This document shows positions 12,300 to 25,318 of a DNA stretch of 64,000 nt, piece by piece. Both the position numbers and the translations under genes were made by a program. Source of the stretch: Nemophila menziesii. Taxonomy: Eukaryota > Streptophyta > Magnoliopsida > Boraginales > Hydrophyllaceae. The stretch is taken from assembly GCA_029959085.1 (NCBI GenBank), contig JARWIR010000047.1, forward strand, positions 4,340,001-4,404,000. The letters run 5' to 3'. How positions within the stretch are numbered: the first letter of the stretch is position 1; each line of letters begins with the position of its first letter. The notes beneath the pieces were generated by a model. The model had not been told where the DNA came from, ran no database searches, and saw nothing but the letters and a program-made list of their open reading frames with translations.

Positions 12300-13182
12300 A
12301 CCTTATAATTCTTAATATGTGGTCATTTCCGGGGCAGAGGTAGCCCCTGAAAATTTGTTCTTCCTTTTAATTGCACTTTTGGTCCCTATATTATGCACAG
12401 ACTTCTGTATAGATCCCGATAATCGAAAACCAATTTGTTTAAATTTATGGTGAGTATGTGTAGCTCATGGTCTTCTGTGTTAGATATTTATATGTTTGAA
12501 TTTTTTTCTTTTATATCTGTGTTTTAAAATATATGTAGAATTTGCATATTTATAACTTTATCATCAACCCTTTGTTTTGGTCCCTCCGATTCTTTTCAGC
12601 AAAATTCAATTTGTAATATCTATTTAACTTATGACTATACTTTCCAAGATGTGGTACATAAACTAAAGTTGGGGCTATTTTTTAATTATTTGTTCATATA
12701 ATGCAGATCCTTGTCTTTGATGGGAGTAAGAAGATTATTAGAGAAATATATGGGGATTGAGTTATATGCCTTAGATGAGAAATAGAAACTCATTAAGGAA
12801 TTAAATGAGAAGGTAAGCATATGATTTTCTACAATTGTTTGCAAAAATTGCTAACCAGCCGAGTAGTATATTAGTAAATTCTAATTTTGTTAGCATATAT
12901 ATCTTTGTTTGATTCTGTAATAAATGTTTTATCAACTCATAAATTTTATGGAGGGTCAGGATGATGACTTAGAGGATGCTCAAATCCCTAAGATGACTGA
13001 GAGTAAAGTAAAAAAGGCTGTTTGGAAAGGACTTCTCACATTGAAGACAACTCTGAGTATGTATCTCTATATCTTATAAGAATCTTTAAATTCTCTATTT
13101 ATGTTTTGTTTATTATAATCCGCTAACATAATTTTTAGGACAATAACACAATGCTGGGGTGCAAAGACTACTAGAAGAAGAT
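12300..13182 (+). pseudogene. DEK_C gene fragment, unit 2
   Basis: Duplicate of copy C from intron 1 to mid exon 4. Exon 2 starts at 12717 and carries a stop where others have His (GAGAAATAGAAA against GAGCATAAGAAA). The sequence before exon 3, including the acceptor, has been lost: about 30 bp are deleted before TTTATGG near 12947. Exon 3 itself stays open to about 13058. It ends at the palindrome terminus near 13183. Confidence 0.6.
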
Positions 13183-14810
13183 ATAAGGGTGGTGGTGGTG
13201 GTGATATATATACACCCTAACAAAACCTGCAGAGATATAAGGGTTAGGGCATTAGTATTAATGATTAATTTCATTAATATCTTATCCCAGCCAATTGAGT
13301 CCATGCATGAGCCTAGATAATCATTAGATCTATCGCTATTATCCTACATAAAAGAACTTTGCTTCGTCAAGAGAAAATATTGCCTAATTGGTCTGCAAGT
13401 TAAGAGAAAAAGGGACCTAAAAACTTGACGAGTCTTAGTAAAATTAGTCTGGCTGAGTTGATCTCTCTTGCCCATCTCAAACTATAGGTCCAATTAGAGG
13501 CTTGGTAGTGATAAGTGGAAAACCTACTCATTTGGGAAGTTTTTCATCTCACTGGAATCAGACCGCCATCTGTATATGTATTCATGACAATCGTAGGATA
13601 TTTTCACTAAAAAGTAGTCACTTTTAAACCCCAAAAGTTTTAAGGTTGTCTACTTTTCGATGAAGGTAGTGTACTACTGTACTAGGGTTATGGTTGAGAA
13701 AGAGTTGGAGATGAGGGTCATAGTTCCGATCAGGTTCAATCTATTATTAGTTAAGTATTGTTTAATCCCATAAGTTTTAACAGAAAATTAAAAAACATTG
13801 AACTTATTAATTTATTTATACCACCTCTATTTTATTGTTGAACCTATAAATTTTTAATAAGGCAAATCAAACCCAAAAAATATATTATTTCCCCACCAAA
13901 TTAGCCCCATAAGTTTCAAAAAACCAAAAATAAACTCCAAAAACATGGAGCAAGAATCCATGATACTAAATTATACCTTAGGATAAGAATATATGTCTTT
14001 GTGTCTAAAAGATATAGAGTTATCATTTCTTGTTGGTAATATAAACCTAAATTGTGGAATTAACCCAATTTGGGATTTTTTGGCATGATTTTGAAGTTCT
14101 GTTTATCAACAACAGCAAGTGTGTGATGTAAAAGAACCAAGTGGTGAAATATTATGTGATTTCTCAATCCGATGAATTAAGTGCTCCTAGTATGTTTTTT
14201 GTTAGTTAAATTGCTATTAAAATTTAATTCAGAGAAATAATGATTATTAATACCTTCATTTTGTTGGATGCAACATGTATTGGGATCTAACACAAGATGA
14301 TATGTATAAGAGAGATACATACATTGGCAACAACACATTTATATCATTTATCGTGTCCAATAAATCATTTATTCATTACTTCTTAATATGTGCTTCTTAA
14401 TATAGGATTTGTTTCTAAACAAGGTCTAAAAAAAGGGTACTAAATTTAAATATTCATACAAAGTTTAAAACCCTTTTATCTCTCTGAAGTTACAATATTT
14501 AGGTTATGAAGTTCATAAATATTGTTCTTTGAACCAAAATTTGTTAAATAGAAGGTGGTGGTCTAGGAATTTTCCCATTAACAAGCCTACAACACTTTTA
14601 GGTGTTAAGGGCGTACAGCTTGTTGGTAGAAAGTGGGCCACCACCTAGAAATGGGCCTAGTCGTTTGAACTCTCATTTGGTAAGGCATTAGGTTGACCCA
14701 TATTAAGATGCGGTATATATCCTTCTCAAAGCAGTATAAATCTCTTTTATCCTTAAACACGGCTTCATAACCCTACCTACCCAATTAGAAATAATCATTT
14801 ACGCCCAGAC

Positions 14811-15695
14811 ATGGATTTGAACTTTTCCCCAATAGATGCTAATGAATCTGATATATAGGTGAGGGAATCCAATCTTCTGAGAGATCTTGTAGATCCATAT
14901 CAAATCATCCGGATTGGTTGCCTAGCGACTGGAAATGTGAGCCCAAAGTGCGCGCTAATGGGGCCTCTGCTGGACGCGTAGACTGGGTAAATTTCAATTC
15001 ATTTTCAATTATAGCTTTAGACGTAATAAGATAGATATTGGTTTATATATTACATTTTTTATTTAGTAGGATTTCATTAGTTCTAATGAATAGAAGGGGC
15101 TTACTTATTGTGTGTATAAATAAAAATTTTCTAATTTTGGGGTTTATATTTTCATGTTATTAAATAAATATTATCAAATTTCAAGTAATAAGGAACAATT
15201 GGTAGGTTAAAGAAGTATGGACAGTTGATTCTCAGCTGGGTCCTATGTATTTAAGTTCCCTGGAACTGAATTTGTTGTTTTTTATATTAGATATATGATA
15301 AAATAATTGAAATTAAATTATGTTATAATTTTTGTTAATAGAAAGATTAGACAACCTCTTAGCTTATATCAGGTTTCATTATTTAAATTTTGAGAGATTC
15401 TTTACTTATAGAAGATTTCATTGTTTTGAGTTACACCGATTTAACATATTTAGAACTGAATTTGCCTTACATAATCGTTTTATGTTTACTTATTTGCACC
15501 TCCACATGCTATTCAAATTTGATTTGATTTTTGTCATATCTTTTATTTATTAATGACATAAAGTGTATATGTGTATATGAAGTATTACGTGAATCCCATG
15601 AGCGGACAAAAGTTCCGCTCCAAGAATGAGGTCATACATTTCATTGAAACAGGCTCTAAGCGTAAGACAAGAAAAAATCGAAGAACGAATCAAAG
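14811..15695 (+). pseudogene. MBD5/6-like fragment, unit 2 left arm
   Basis: Exon 1 (14811-14986) has two extra bases in the GATATATAGG stretch near 14851, which creates a stop after about 15 codons. Phe replaces the usual Leu-Asn-Phe-Ala context (CTTTTCCCC). Exon 2 (15583-15695) is open with an AAG acceptor and encodes YYVNPMSGQKFRSKNEV. It carries the left-arm one-base deletion before the basic tail. Confidence 0.65.
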
Positions 15696-15766
15696 GTGGG
15701 TGCATATAGTTTTTTTTATATGCAAAATCAATTTTAACTTATTTATTTAAAACTATATGCACCCAC

Positions 15767-16656
15767 CTTTGATTCGTTCTTCGATTTCTTCTTGCTTTTA
15801 CGCTTAGAGCCTGTTTCAATGAAATGTATGACCTCATTCTTGGAGCGGAACTTTTGTCCGCTCATGGGATCCACGTAATACTTCATATACACATATACGC
15901 TTTATGTCATAAATAAACAACATATATGACAAAAATCAAATCATATTTAAACAGCATTTGGAGGCGCAAATAAGTAAACATAAAACGATTATGTAAGGCA
16001 AATTCAGTTCTAAAAATGTTAAATCGGTGTAACTCAAAACAATGAAATCTTCTATAAGTAAAGAATCTCTCAAAATTTAAATAATGAAACATGATATAAG
16101 CTAAGAGGTTGTCTAATCTTTCTATTAACAAGAATTATAACATAATTTAATTTCAATTATTTTATCATATATCTAATATAAAAAAACAACAAATTCAGTT
16201 CCGAACTTAAATACATAGGACCATCTGAGAATCAACTGTCCATACTTCTTTAACCTACCAATTGTTCCTTAATACTTGAATTTTGATAACATTTATTTAA
16301 TAACATGAAAATATAAACCCCAAAATTAGAAGAATTTTATTTATACACACAAAATGACACATAAGTAAGTCCCTTCTATTCATTAGAACTAATAAAATCC
16401 TACTAAATAAAAAATGTGATATATAAACCAATATCTATCTTATTAAGTCTAAAGCTATAATTGAAAATGAACTTAAAATTTACCCAGTCTACGCGTCCAG
16501 CAGAGGCCCCATTAGCGCGCACTTTGGGCTCACATTTCCAGTCGCTAGGCAACCAATCCAGATGATTTGATATGGATCTACAAGATCTCTCAGAAGATTG
16601 GATCCCTCACCTACTTCAGATTCATTAGCATCTATTGGGGCAAAGTTCAAATCCAT
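15767..16656 (-). pseudogene. MBD5/6-like fragment, unit 2 right arm
   Basis: Exon 1 is 16656-16484 and exon 2 is 15880-15767. Exon 1 has lost one G in the GAGGGGATCC stretch (reads GAGGGATCC), shifting the frame after about 17 codons. Exon 2 is open and of the 114-nt right-arm form, with a Lys-rich tail. Confidence 0.65.
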
Positions 16657-16921
16657 GTCTGGGCGGCGGTAAATGATTATTTCTAATTGGGTAGGTAGGG
16701 TTATGAAGCGGTGTTTATGGATAAAAGAGATTTATGCTGCTTCGAGAAGGATATATACCGCATCTTAATATGGGTCAAGCTAATGCCTTACCAAATGAGA
16801 GTTCAAACGACTAGGCCCATTTCTAGGTGGTGGCCCACTTTCCACCAACAAGCCGCACTTGTAAGGCCCTTAACACCTAAAAGTGTTGTAGGCTTGTTGA
16901 TGGGCAAATTCCTAGACCACC

Positions 16922-17831
16922 ACCTTATAATGCTTAATATGTGGTCATTTCCGGGGCAGAGGTAGCCCCCGAAAATTTGTTCATCATTTTAATTGCACTT
17001 TTGGTCCCTATATTATGCAAAGACTTCTGTATAGATCCCGATAATCAAAAACCAATTTGTTTAAATTTATAGTGAGTATGTGTAGCTCATGGTCTTCTGT
17101 GTTAGATATTTATATGTTTGAATTTTTTTCTTTAATATCTGTGTTTTAAAATATATGTAGAATTTGCGTATTTATAACTTTATCATCAACCCTTTGTTTT
17201 GGTCCCTCCGATTCTTTTCAGCAAAATTCAATTTGTAATATCTAGTTAACTTATGACTATACTTTCCAAGATGTGGTACATAAACTAAAATTGGGGCTAT
17301 TTTTTAATTATGTGTTCATCTAATGCATATCCTTGTCTTTGATGGGAGTAAGAAGATTATTAGAGAAATATATGGGGATTGAGTTATATTCCTTAGATGA
17401 GAATAAGAAACTCATTAAGGAAATAAATGACAAGGTAAGCATATGATTTTCCATAATTTTTTGCAAAATTTGCTAACCATTCGAGTAGTATATTAGTAAG
17501 TTTTAATTTTGTTAGCATATATATCTTTGTTTGATTATGTAATAAATGTTATATCAACTCATAAACTGTATAATGGTATCATATTTTTGTTGCCAGTTTA
17601 TGGAGGGTCAGGATAATGACTTAGAGGATGCTCAAATCCCTAAGATGACTGAGAGTAAAGTAAAAAAGGCTGTTTGGAAAGGACTTCTCACATTGAAGAC
17701 AACTCTGAGTATGTATCTCTATATCTTATAAGAATCTTTAAATTCTCTATTTATATTTTGTTTATTATAATCCGCTAACATAATTTTTAGGACAATAACA
17801 CAATGCTGGGGTGCAAACACTACTAGAAGAG
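16922..17831 (+). pseudogene. DEK_C gene fragment, unit 3
   Basis: Same extent as in unit 2. The exon 2 acceptor is changed (ATGCATATCC where others have ATGCAGATCC, near 17327). Exon 3 (about 17599-17709) is open, with a normal CCAG acceptor and a Asp-to-Asn change in MEGQDNDLEDAQ. It ends at the palindrome terminus near 17832. Confidence 0.6.
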
Positions 17832-18928
17832 GATATAAGGGTGGTGGTGGTGGTGATATATATACACCCTAAGAAACCTGCAGAGATATAAGGGTTAGGG
17901 CATTAGTATTAATGATTAATTTCATTAATATCTTATCCCAGCCAATCGAGTCCATGCATGAGCCTAGATAATCATTAGATCTATCGCTATTATCCTACAT
18001 AAAAGAACTTTGCTTCGTGAAGAGAAAATATTGCCTAATTGGTCTGCAAGTTAAGAGAAAAAGGGACCTAAAAACATGACGAGTCTTAGTAAAATTAGTC
18101 TGGCTGAGTTGATCTCTCTTGCCCATCTCAAAACTATAGGTCCAATTAGAGGCTTGGTAGTGATAAGTGGAAAACCTACTCATTTGGGAAGTTTTTCATC
18201 TCACCGAAATCAAACCGCCATCTGTATATGTACTCATGACAATCGTAGGATATTTTCACTAAAAAGTAGTCACTTTTAAACCACAAAAGTTTTAAGGTTG
18301 TCTACTTTTCGATGAAGGTAGTATACTACTGTACTAGGGTTATGGTTGAGAAAGAGTTGGAGATGAGGGTCATAGTTCTAATCAGGTTCAATCTATTATT
18401 AGTTAAGTATTGTTTAATCCCATAAGTTTTAACAAAAAATTAAAAAACATTGAACTTATTAATTTATTTATACCACCTCTATTTTATTGTTGAACCTATA
18501 AATTTTTAATAAGGCAAATCAAACCCAAAAAATATATTATTTTCCTAGCACACACTTCCTCACCCACCCATCAAATTAGCCCCATAAGTTTCAAAAAACC
18601 AAAAATAAACTCCAAAAACATGGAGCAAGAATCCATGATGCTAAATTATACCTTAGGATAAGAATATATGTCTTTGTCCCTAAAAGATATAGAGTTGTCA
18701 TTTCTTTTTGGTAATATAAACCTAAATTGTGGAATTAACCCAATTTGGGTTTTTTTGGCATGATTTTGAAGTTTTGTTTATCAACAACAGCAAGTGTGTG
18801 ATGTAAAAGAACCAAGTGGTGAAATATTATGTGATTTCTCAATTTGATAAATTAAGTGCTCCTAGTATGTTTTTTGTTAGTTAAATTGCTATTAAAATTT
18901 AATTCAGAGAAATAATGATTATTAATGC

Positions 18929-19003
18929 CTTCATTTAGTTGGATGCAACATGTATTGGGATCTAGCCTTCATTTAGTTGGATGCAACATGTATTGGGATC
19001 TAA
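18929..19003. repeat. 37-bp tandem duplication in unit 3 left arm
   Basis: Two direct copies of a 37-bp block beginning CCTTCATTTAGTTGGATGCA and ending GGGATCTA lie side by side. The other units have one copy at this place. The same core also forms the loop of the palindromes in inverted orientation. Confidence 0.85.
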
Positions 19004-19534
19004 CACAAGATGATATGTATAAGAGAGATACATATATTGGAAACAACACATTTATATCATTTATCGTGTCCAATAAATCATTTATTCATTACTTCTTAAT
19101 ATGTGCTTCTTAGTATATGATTTGTTTCTAAACAAGGTCTAAAAAAAGGGTACTAATTTTAAATATTTATAAAAAGTTTAAAACCCTTTTATCTCTCTGA
19201 AGTTACAATATTTAGGTTATGAAGTTCATAAATATTGTTCTTTGTACCAAAATTTGTTAAATAGAAGGTGGTGGTCTAGGAATTTTCCCATCAACAAGCC
19301 TACAACACTTTTAGGTTTTAATGGCCGTACAAGTGCGGCTTGTTGGTGGAAAGTGGGCCACCACCTAGAAATGGGCCTAGTCGTTTGAACTCTCATTTGG
19401 TAAGGCATTAGCTTGACCCATATTAAGATGCGGTATATATCCTTCTCAAAGCAACATAAATCTCTTTTATCCTTAAATACCGCTTCATAACCCTACCTAC
19501 CCAATTAGAAATAATCATTTACCGCCGCCCAGAC

Positions 19535-20428
19535 ATGGATTTGAACTTAGCCCCAATAGATGCTAATGAATCTGATGTAGGTGAGAGGATCCAATCTTCT
19601 GAGAGATCTTGTAGATCCATATCAATCATCCAGATTGGTTGCCTAGCGACTGGAAATGTGAGCCCAAAGTGCGCTCTAATGGGGCCTCTGCTGGACGCGT
19701 AGACTGGGTAAATTTCAAGTTCATTTTCAATTATAGCTTTAGAGTTAATAAGATAGTTATTGGTTTATATATCACATTTTTTATTTAGTAGGATTTCATT
19801 AGTTCTAATGAATAGAAGGGACTTACTTATGTGTCATTTTGTGTGTATAAAAAAAATTCTTCTAATTTTGGGGTTTATATTTTCATGTTATTAAATAAAT
19901 ATTATCAAATTTCAAGTAATAAGGAACAATAGGTAGGTTAAAGAAGTATGGACAGTTGATTCTCTGCTGGGTCATATGTATTTAAGTTCCGTGGAACTGA
20001 ATTTGTTGTTTTTTTATATTAGATATATGATAAAATAATTGAAATTAAATTATGTTATAATTCTTGTTAATAGAAAGATTAGACAATCCCTTAGCTTATA
20101 TCAGGTTTTATTATTTAAATTTTTGAGATATTCTTTACTTATAGAAGATTTCATTGTTTTGAGTTACACCGATTTAACATTTTTAGAACTGAATTTGCCT
20201 TAGATAATCGTTTTATGTTTACTTATTTGCGCCTCCAAATGCTATTCAAATATGATTTGATTTTTGTCATATCTGTTTTTTATTAATGACATAAAGTATA
20301 TATGTGTATATGAAGTATTACGTGAATCCCATGAGCTGACAAAAGTTCCGCTCCAAGAATGAGGTCATACATTTCATTGAAACAGGCTCTAAGCATAAGA
20401 CAAGAAAAAATCGAAAAACGAAACAAAG
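19535..20428 (+). pseudogene. MBD5/6-like fragment, unit 3 left arm
   Basis: Exon 1 (19535-19707) has lost one base in ATATCAATCATCC (others read ATATCAAATCATCC), shifting the frame before the domain. Exon 2 (20316-20428) has TGA in place of GGA in the Ser-Gly-Gln codons (GAGCTGACAAAAG) and the shared left-arm deletion. It is non-coding in its present form. Confidence 0.65.
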
Positions 20429-20585
20429 GTGGGTGCATATAGTTTTTTTTATATGCAAAATCAATTTTAACTTATTTATTTATGTATATTGTGTTAGATC
20501 CCAATACATGTTGCATCCAACAAAAATAAACATAAATAAATAAGTTAAAATTGATTTTGCGTATAAAAAAACTATATGCACCCAC

Positions 20586-21479
20586 CTTTGATTCGTTCTT
20601 CGATTTTTTCTAGCTCTTACACTTAGAGCCTGTTTTGATGAAATGTATGACCTCATTCTTGGAGCGGAACTTTTGTCCGCTCATGGGATCCACGTAATAC
20701 TTCATATACACATATACGCATTATGTCATTAATAAATAACAGATATGACAAAAATCAAATCATATTTAAACAACATTTGGAGGCGCAAATAAGTAAACAT
20801 AAAACGAATATGTAAGGCAAATTCAGTTCTAAAAATGTTAAATTGGTGTAACTCAAAACAATGAAATCTTCTATAAGTAAAGAATCTCTCAAAATTTAAA
20901 TATTGAAACCTGATATAAGCTAAGAGGTTGTCTAATCTTTCTATTAACAAAAATTATAACATAATTTAATTTCAATTATTTTATCATATATCTAATATAA
21001 AAAAACAACAAATTCAGTTCCACGGAACTTAAATACATAGGACTAGCTGAGAATCAACTGTCATTACTTTTTTAACCTACCAATTGTTCCTTATTACTTG
21101 AAATTTGATAATATTTATTTAATAACATGAAAATATAAACCCCAAAATTAGAAGAATTTTATTTATACACACAAAATGACACATAAGTAAGTCCTTTCTA
21201 TTCATTAGAACTAATGAAATCCTACTAAATAAAAAATGTGATATATAAACCAATATCTATCTCATTAAGTCTAAAGCTATAATTGAAAATGAACTTGAAA
21301 TTTACCCATTCTACGCGTCCAGCAGAGGCCCCATTAGCGCGCACTTTGGGCTCACATTTCCAGTCGCTAGGTAACAAGTCCAGATGATTTGATATGGATC
21401 TACAAGATCTCTCAGAAGATTGGATCCCCTCACCTACATCAGATTCATTAGCATCTATTGGAGCAAAGTTCAAATCCAT
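20586..21479 (-). pseudogene. MBD5/6-like fragment, unit 3 right arm
   Basis: Exon 1 (21479-21306) is fully open (MDLNFAPIDANESDVGEG...LLPSDWKCEPKVRANGASAG, RVEW) with a GTAAAT donor. Exon 2 (20699-20586) is of the right-arm form, and its ETG region is slightly changed (codons around TGTTTTGATGAAATG). One of the better-preserved copies of the domain. Confidence 0.7.
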
Positions 21480-21744
21480 GTCTGGGCGGCGGTAAATTAT
21501 TATTTCTAATTGGGTATGTAGGGTTATGAAGCGGTGTTTAAGGATAAAAGAGATTTATGCTGCTTCGAGAAGGATATATACCGCATCTTAATATGGGTCA
21601 AGCTAATGTCTTACCAAATGAGAGTTCAAACGACTAGGCCCATTTCTAGGTGGTGGCCCACTTTCCACCAACAAGCCACACTTGTAAGGCCCTTAACACC
21701 TAAAAGTGTTGTAGTCTTGTTGATGGGCAAATTCCTAGACCACC

Positions 21745-22651
21745 ACCTTATAATGCTTAATATGTGGTCATTTCCGGGGCAGAGGTAGCCCCCGAAAATT
21801 TGTTCTTCCTTTTAATTGCACTTTTGGTCCCTAAATTATGCAAAGACTTCTGTATAGATCCCGATAATCGAAAACCAATTTGTTTTAATTTATGGTGAGT
21901 ATGTGTAGCTCATGGTCTTCTGTGTTAGATATTTATATGTTTGAATTTTTCCTTTAATATCTGTGTTTTAAAATATATGTAGAATTTGCGTATTTATAAC
22001 TTTATCATCAACCCTTTGTTTTGGTCCCTCCGATTCTTTTCAGCAAAATTCAATTTGTAATATCTATTTAACTTATGACTATACTTTCCAAGATGTGGTA
22101 CATAAACTAAAGTTGGGTCTATTTTTTAATTATGTGTTAATCTAATGCAGATCCTTGTCTTTAATGGAAGTAAGAAGATTATTAGAGAAATATATGGGGA
22201 TTGAGTTATATGCCTTATATGAGCATAATAAACTCATTAAGGAAATAAATGAGAAGGTAAGCATATGATTTTCTACAATTGTTTGCAAAAATTGCTAACC
22301 AGTCGAGTAGTATATTAGTAAATTCTAATTTTTTAGCATATATATCTTTGTTTGATTCTGTAATAAATGTTTTATCAACTCATAAATTGTATAATGGTAT
22401 CATGTTTTTGTTGCCAGTTTATGGAGGGTCAGGATGGTGACTTAGAGGATGCTCAAATCCCTAAGATGACTGAGAGTAAAGTAAAAAAGGCTTGTTTGGA
22501 AAGGACTTTATCATTGAAGACAACTCTGAGTATGTATCTCTATATCTTATAAGAATCTTTAAATTCTCTATTTATATTTTGTTTTTATAATTCGCTAACA
22601 TAATTTTTAGGACAATAACACAATGCTGGGGTGCAAAGACTACTAGAAGAA
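21745..22651 (+). pseudogene. DEK_C gene fragment, unit 4
   Basis: Intron 1 to exon 4 again. Exon 2 (about 22151-22256) is open with an Asn substitution (CATAATAAACTC). Exon 3 (from about 22420, after CCAG) has an extra T in GGCTTGTTTGG and a short deletion after GGACTT, so the frame changes before the splice donor. It ends at the palindrome terminus near 22652. Confidence 0.6.
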
Positions 22652-24295
22652 GATATAAGGGTGGTGGTGGTGGTGATATATATACACCCTAACAAAACCT
22701 GCAGAGATATAAGGGTTAGGGCATTAGTATTAATGATTAATTTCATTAATATCTTATCCCAGCCAATTGAGTCCATGCATAAGCCTAGATAATCATTAGA
22801 TCTATCGCTATTATCCTACATAAAAGAACTTTGCTTCGTGAAGAGAAAATATTGCCTAATTGGTCTGCAAGTTAAGAGAAAAAGGGACCTAAAAACTTGA
22901 CAAGTCTTAGTAAAATTAGTCTGGCTGAGTTGATCTCTCTTGCCCATCTCAAAACTATAGGTCTAATTAGAGGCTTGGTAGTGATAAGTGGAAAACATAC
23001 TCATTTGGGAATTTTTTCATCTCACCGGAATCAGACCGCCATCTGTATATGAACTCATGACAATCGTAGGATATTTTCACTAAAAAGTAGTCACTTTTAA
23101 ACCCCAAAAGTTTTAAGGTTGTCTACTTTTCGATGAATGTAGTATACTATTGTACGAGGGTTATGGTTGAGAAAGAGTTGGAGATGAGGGTCATAGTTCC
23201 GATCAAGTTCAATCTATTATTAGTTAAGTATTGTTTAATCCCATAAGTTTTAACAAAAAATTAAAAAACATTGAACTAATTAATTTATTTATACAACTAC
23301 TATTTTATTGTTGAACCTTTAAATTTTTAATAAAGCAAATCAGACACGAAAAATATATTATTTTCGCCACCAAATTAGCCCCATAAGTTTCAAAAAACCA
23401 AAAATAAACTCCAAAAACATGGAGCAAGAATCCATGATGCTAAATTATACCTTAGGATAAGAATATATGTCTTTGTCCCTAAAAGATATAGAGTTATCAT
23501 TTCTTGTTGGTAATATAAACCTAAATTGTGGAATTAACCCAATTTGGGTTTTTTTGGCATGATTTTGAAGTTTTGTTTATCAACAACAGTAAGTGTGTGA
23601 TGTAAAAGAACCAAGTGGTGAAATATTATGTGATTTATCAATCTGATGAATTAAGTGCTCCTAGTATGTTTTTTGTTAGTTAAATTGTTATTAAAATTTA
23701 ATTCAGAGAAAAAATGATTATTAATGCCTTCATTTAGTTGGATGCAACATGTATTGGGATCTAACACAAGATGATATGTATAAGAGAGATACATATATTG
23801 GGAACAACACATTTATATCATTTATCGTGTCCAATAAATCATTTATTCATTACTTCTTAATATGTGCTTCTTAGTATAGGATTTGTTTCCAAACAAGGTC
23901 TAAAAAAAGGGTACTAATTTTAAATATTCATAAAAAGTTTAAAACCCTTTTATCTCTCTGAAGTTACAATATTTAGGTTATGAAGTTCATAAATATTGTT
24001 CTTTGTACCAAAATTTGTTAAATAGAAGGTGGTGGTCTAGGAATTTTCCCATCAACAAGCCTACAACACTTTTAGGTGTTAAGGGCCGTACAAGTGCGGC
24101 TTGTTGGTGGAAAGTGGGCCACTACCTAGAAATGGGCCTAGTCGTTTGAACTCTCATTTGGTAAGGCATTAGCTTGACCCATATTAAGATGCGGTATATA
24201 TCCTTCTCAAAGCAACATAAATCTCTTTTATCCTTAAACACCGCTTCATAAACCTACCTACCCAATTAGAAATAATCATTTACCGCCGCCCAGAC

Positions 24296-25161
24296 ATGGA
24301 TTTGAACTTTGCCCAAATAGATGCTAATGAATCTGATGTAGGTGAGGGGATCCAATCTTCTGAGAGATCTTGTAGATCCATATCAAATCATCCGGATTGG
24401 TTGCCTAGCGACTGGAAATGTGAGCCCAAAGCGTAGACTGGGTAAATTTCAAGTTTATTTTCAATTATAGCTTTAGAGTTAATAAGATAGATATTGGTTT
24501 ATATATCACATTTTTTACTTAGTAGGATTTCATTAGTTCTAATGAATAGAAGGGACTTACTTATGTGTCATTTTGTGTGTATAAATAAAATTCTTCTAAT
24601 TTTGGGGTTTATATTTTCATGTTATTAAATAAATATTATCAAATTTCAAGTAATAAGGAACAATTGATAGGTTAAAGAAGTATGGACAGTTGGTTCTCAG
24701 CTGGGTCCTATGTATTTAAGTTCCGTGGAACTGAATTTGTTGTTTTTTTATATTAGATATATGATAAAATAATTGAAATTAAATTATGTTATAATTCTTG
24801 TTAATAGAAAGATTAGACAACCCCTTAGCTTATACCAGGTTTCATTATTTAAATTTTTAGAGATTCTTTACTTATAGAAGATTTCATTGTTTTGAGTTAC
24901 ACCGATTTAACATATTTAGAACTTAATTTGCCTTAGATAACCATTTTATGTTTACTTATTTGCGCCTCCACATGCTATTCAAATATGATTTGATTTTTGT
25001 CATATCAGTTTTTTATTAATGACATAAAGTGTATATGTGAATATGAAGTATTACGTGAATCCCATGAGCAGACAAAAGTTCCGCTCCAAGAATGAGGTCA
25101 TACATTTCATTGAAACAGGCTCTAAGCGTAAGACAAGAAAAAATCGAAAAACGAATCAAAG
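24296..25161 (+). pseudogene. MBD5/6-like fragment, unit 4 left arm
   Basis: Exon 1 (24296-24441) has lost about 28 bp between CCCAAA and GCGTAGACTGG, removing the RSNGASAG part of the domain. Exon 2 (25049-25161) is open with Arg for Gly in the MSRQKFRSKNEV motif and the left-arm one-base deletion. Confidence 0.65.
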
Positions 25162-25318
25162 GTGGGTGCATATAGTTTTTTTTATATGCAAAATCAATTT
25201 TAACTCATTTATTTATGTATATTGTGTTAGATCCCAATACATGTTGCATCCAACAAAAATAAACATAAATAAATAAGTTAAAATTGATATTGCGTATAAA
25301 AAAACTATATGCACCCAC

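Larger units (their letters stand above)
8431..12302. mobile_element. palindromic MBD-carrying element, unit 1
   Basis: Left arm about 8431-11045, loop about 11046-11082, right arm about 11083-12302, where it is cut at ACCTT. The left terminus is a GGT repeat followed by GATATATATACACCCTAAG and AACCTGCAGAGATATAAGGG. The arms are near-exact inverted copies, each with the two MBD exons, pointing toward the loop. The 37-bp loop holds a short inverted copy of the block at about 9534-9568. No transposase is present. Long arms with captured host exons recall Pack-MULE or foldback elements, but no terminal duplication could be defined, so the class is open. Confidence 0.7.
13183..16925. mobile_element. 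palindromic MBD-carrying element, unit 2
   Basis: Left arm from about 13183, centre of symmetry near 15738, right arm cut at ACCTT (16922-16926). The spacer loop found in units 1, 3, 4 and 5 is missing: the left-arm sequence TTAACTTATTTATTTA runs directly into AAACTATATGCACCC. The two arms are therefore almost contiguous and the palindrome is tighter. The left arm also lacks about 20 bp of the CACACTTCCTCACCCA stretch near 13890. Confidence 0.7.
17832..21748. mobile_element. palindromic MBD-carrying element, unit 3
   Basis: Left arm from about 17832, loop near 20488-20525, right arm cut at ACCTT (21745-21749). Compared with the other units, the left arm carries a 37-bp direct duplication of the CCTTCATTTAGTTGGATGCA block (18929-19003). 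Confidence 0.7.

Noticed and set aside
13170..13220. CRISPR-like regular repeats in the array
   Set aside because: The period is 4.6-4.8 kb with gene fragments; this is a plant segmental array.
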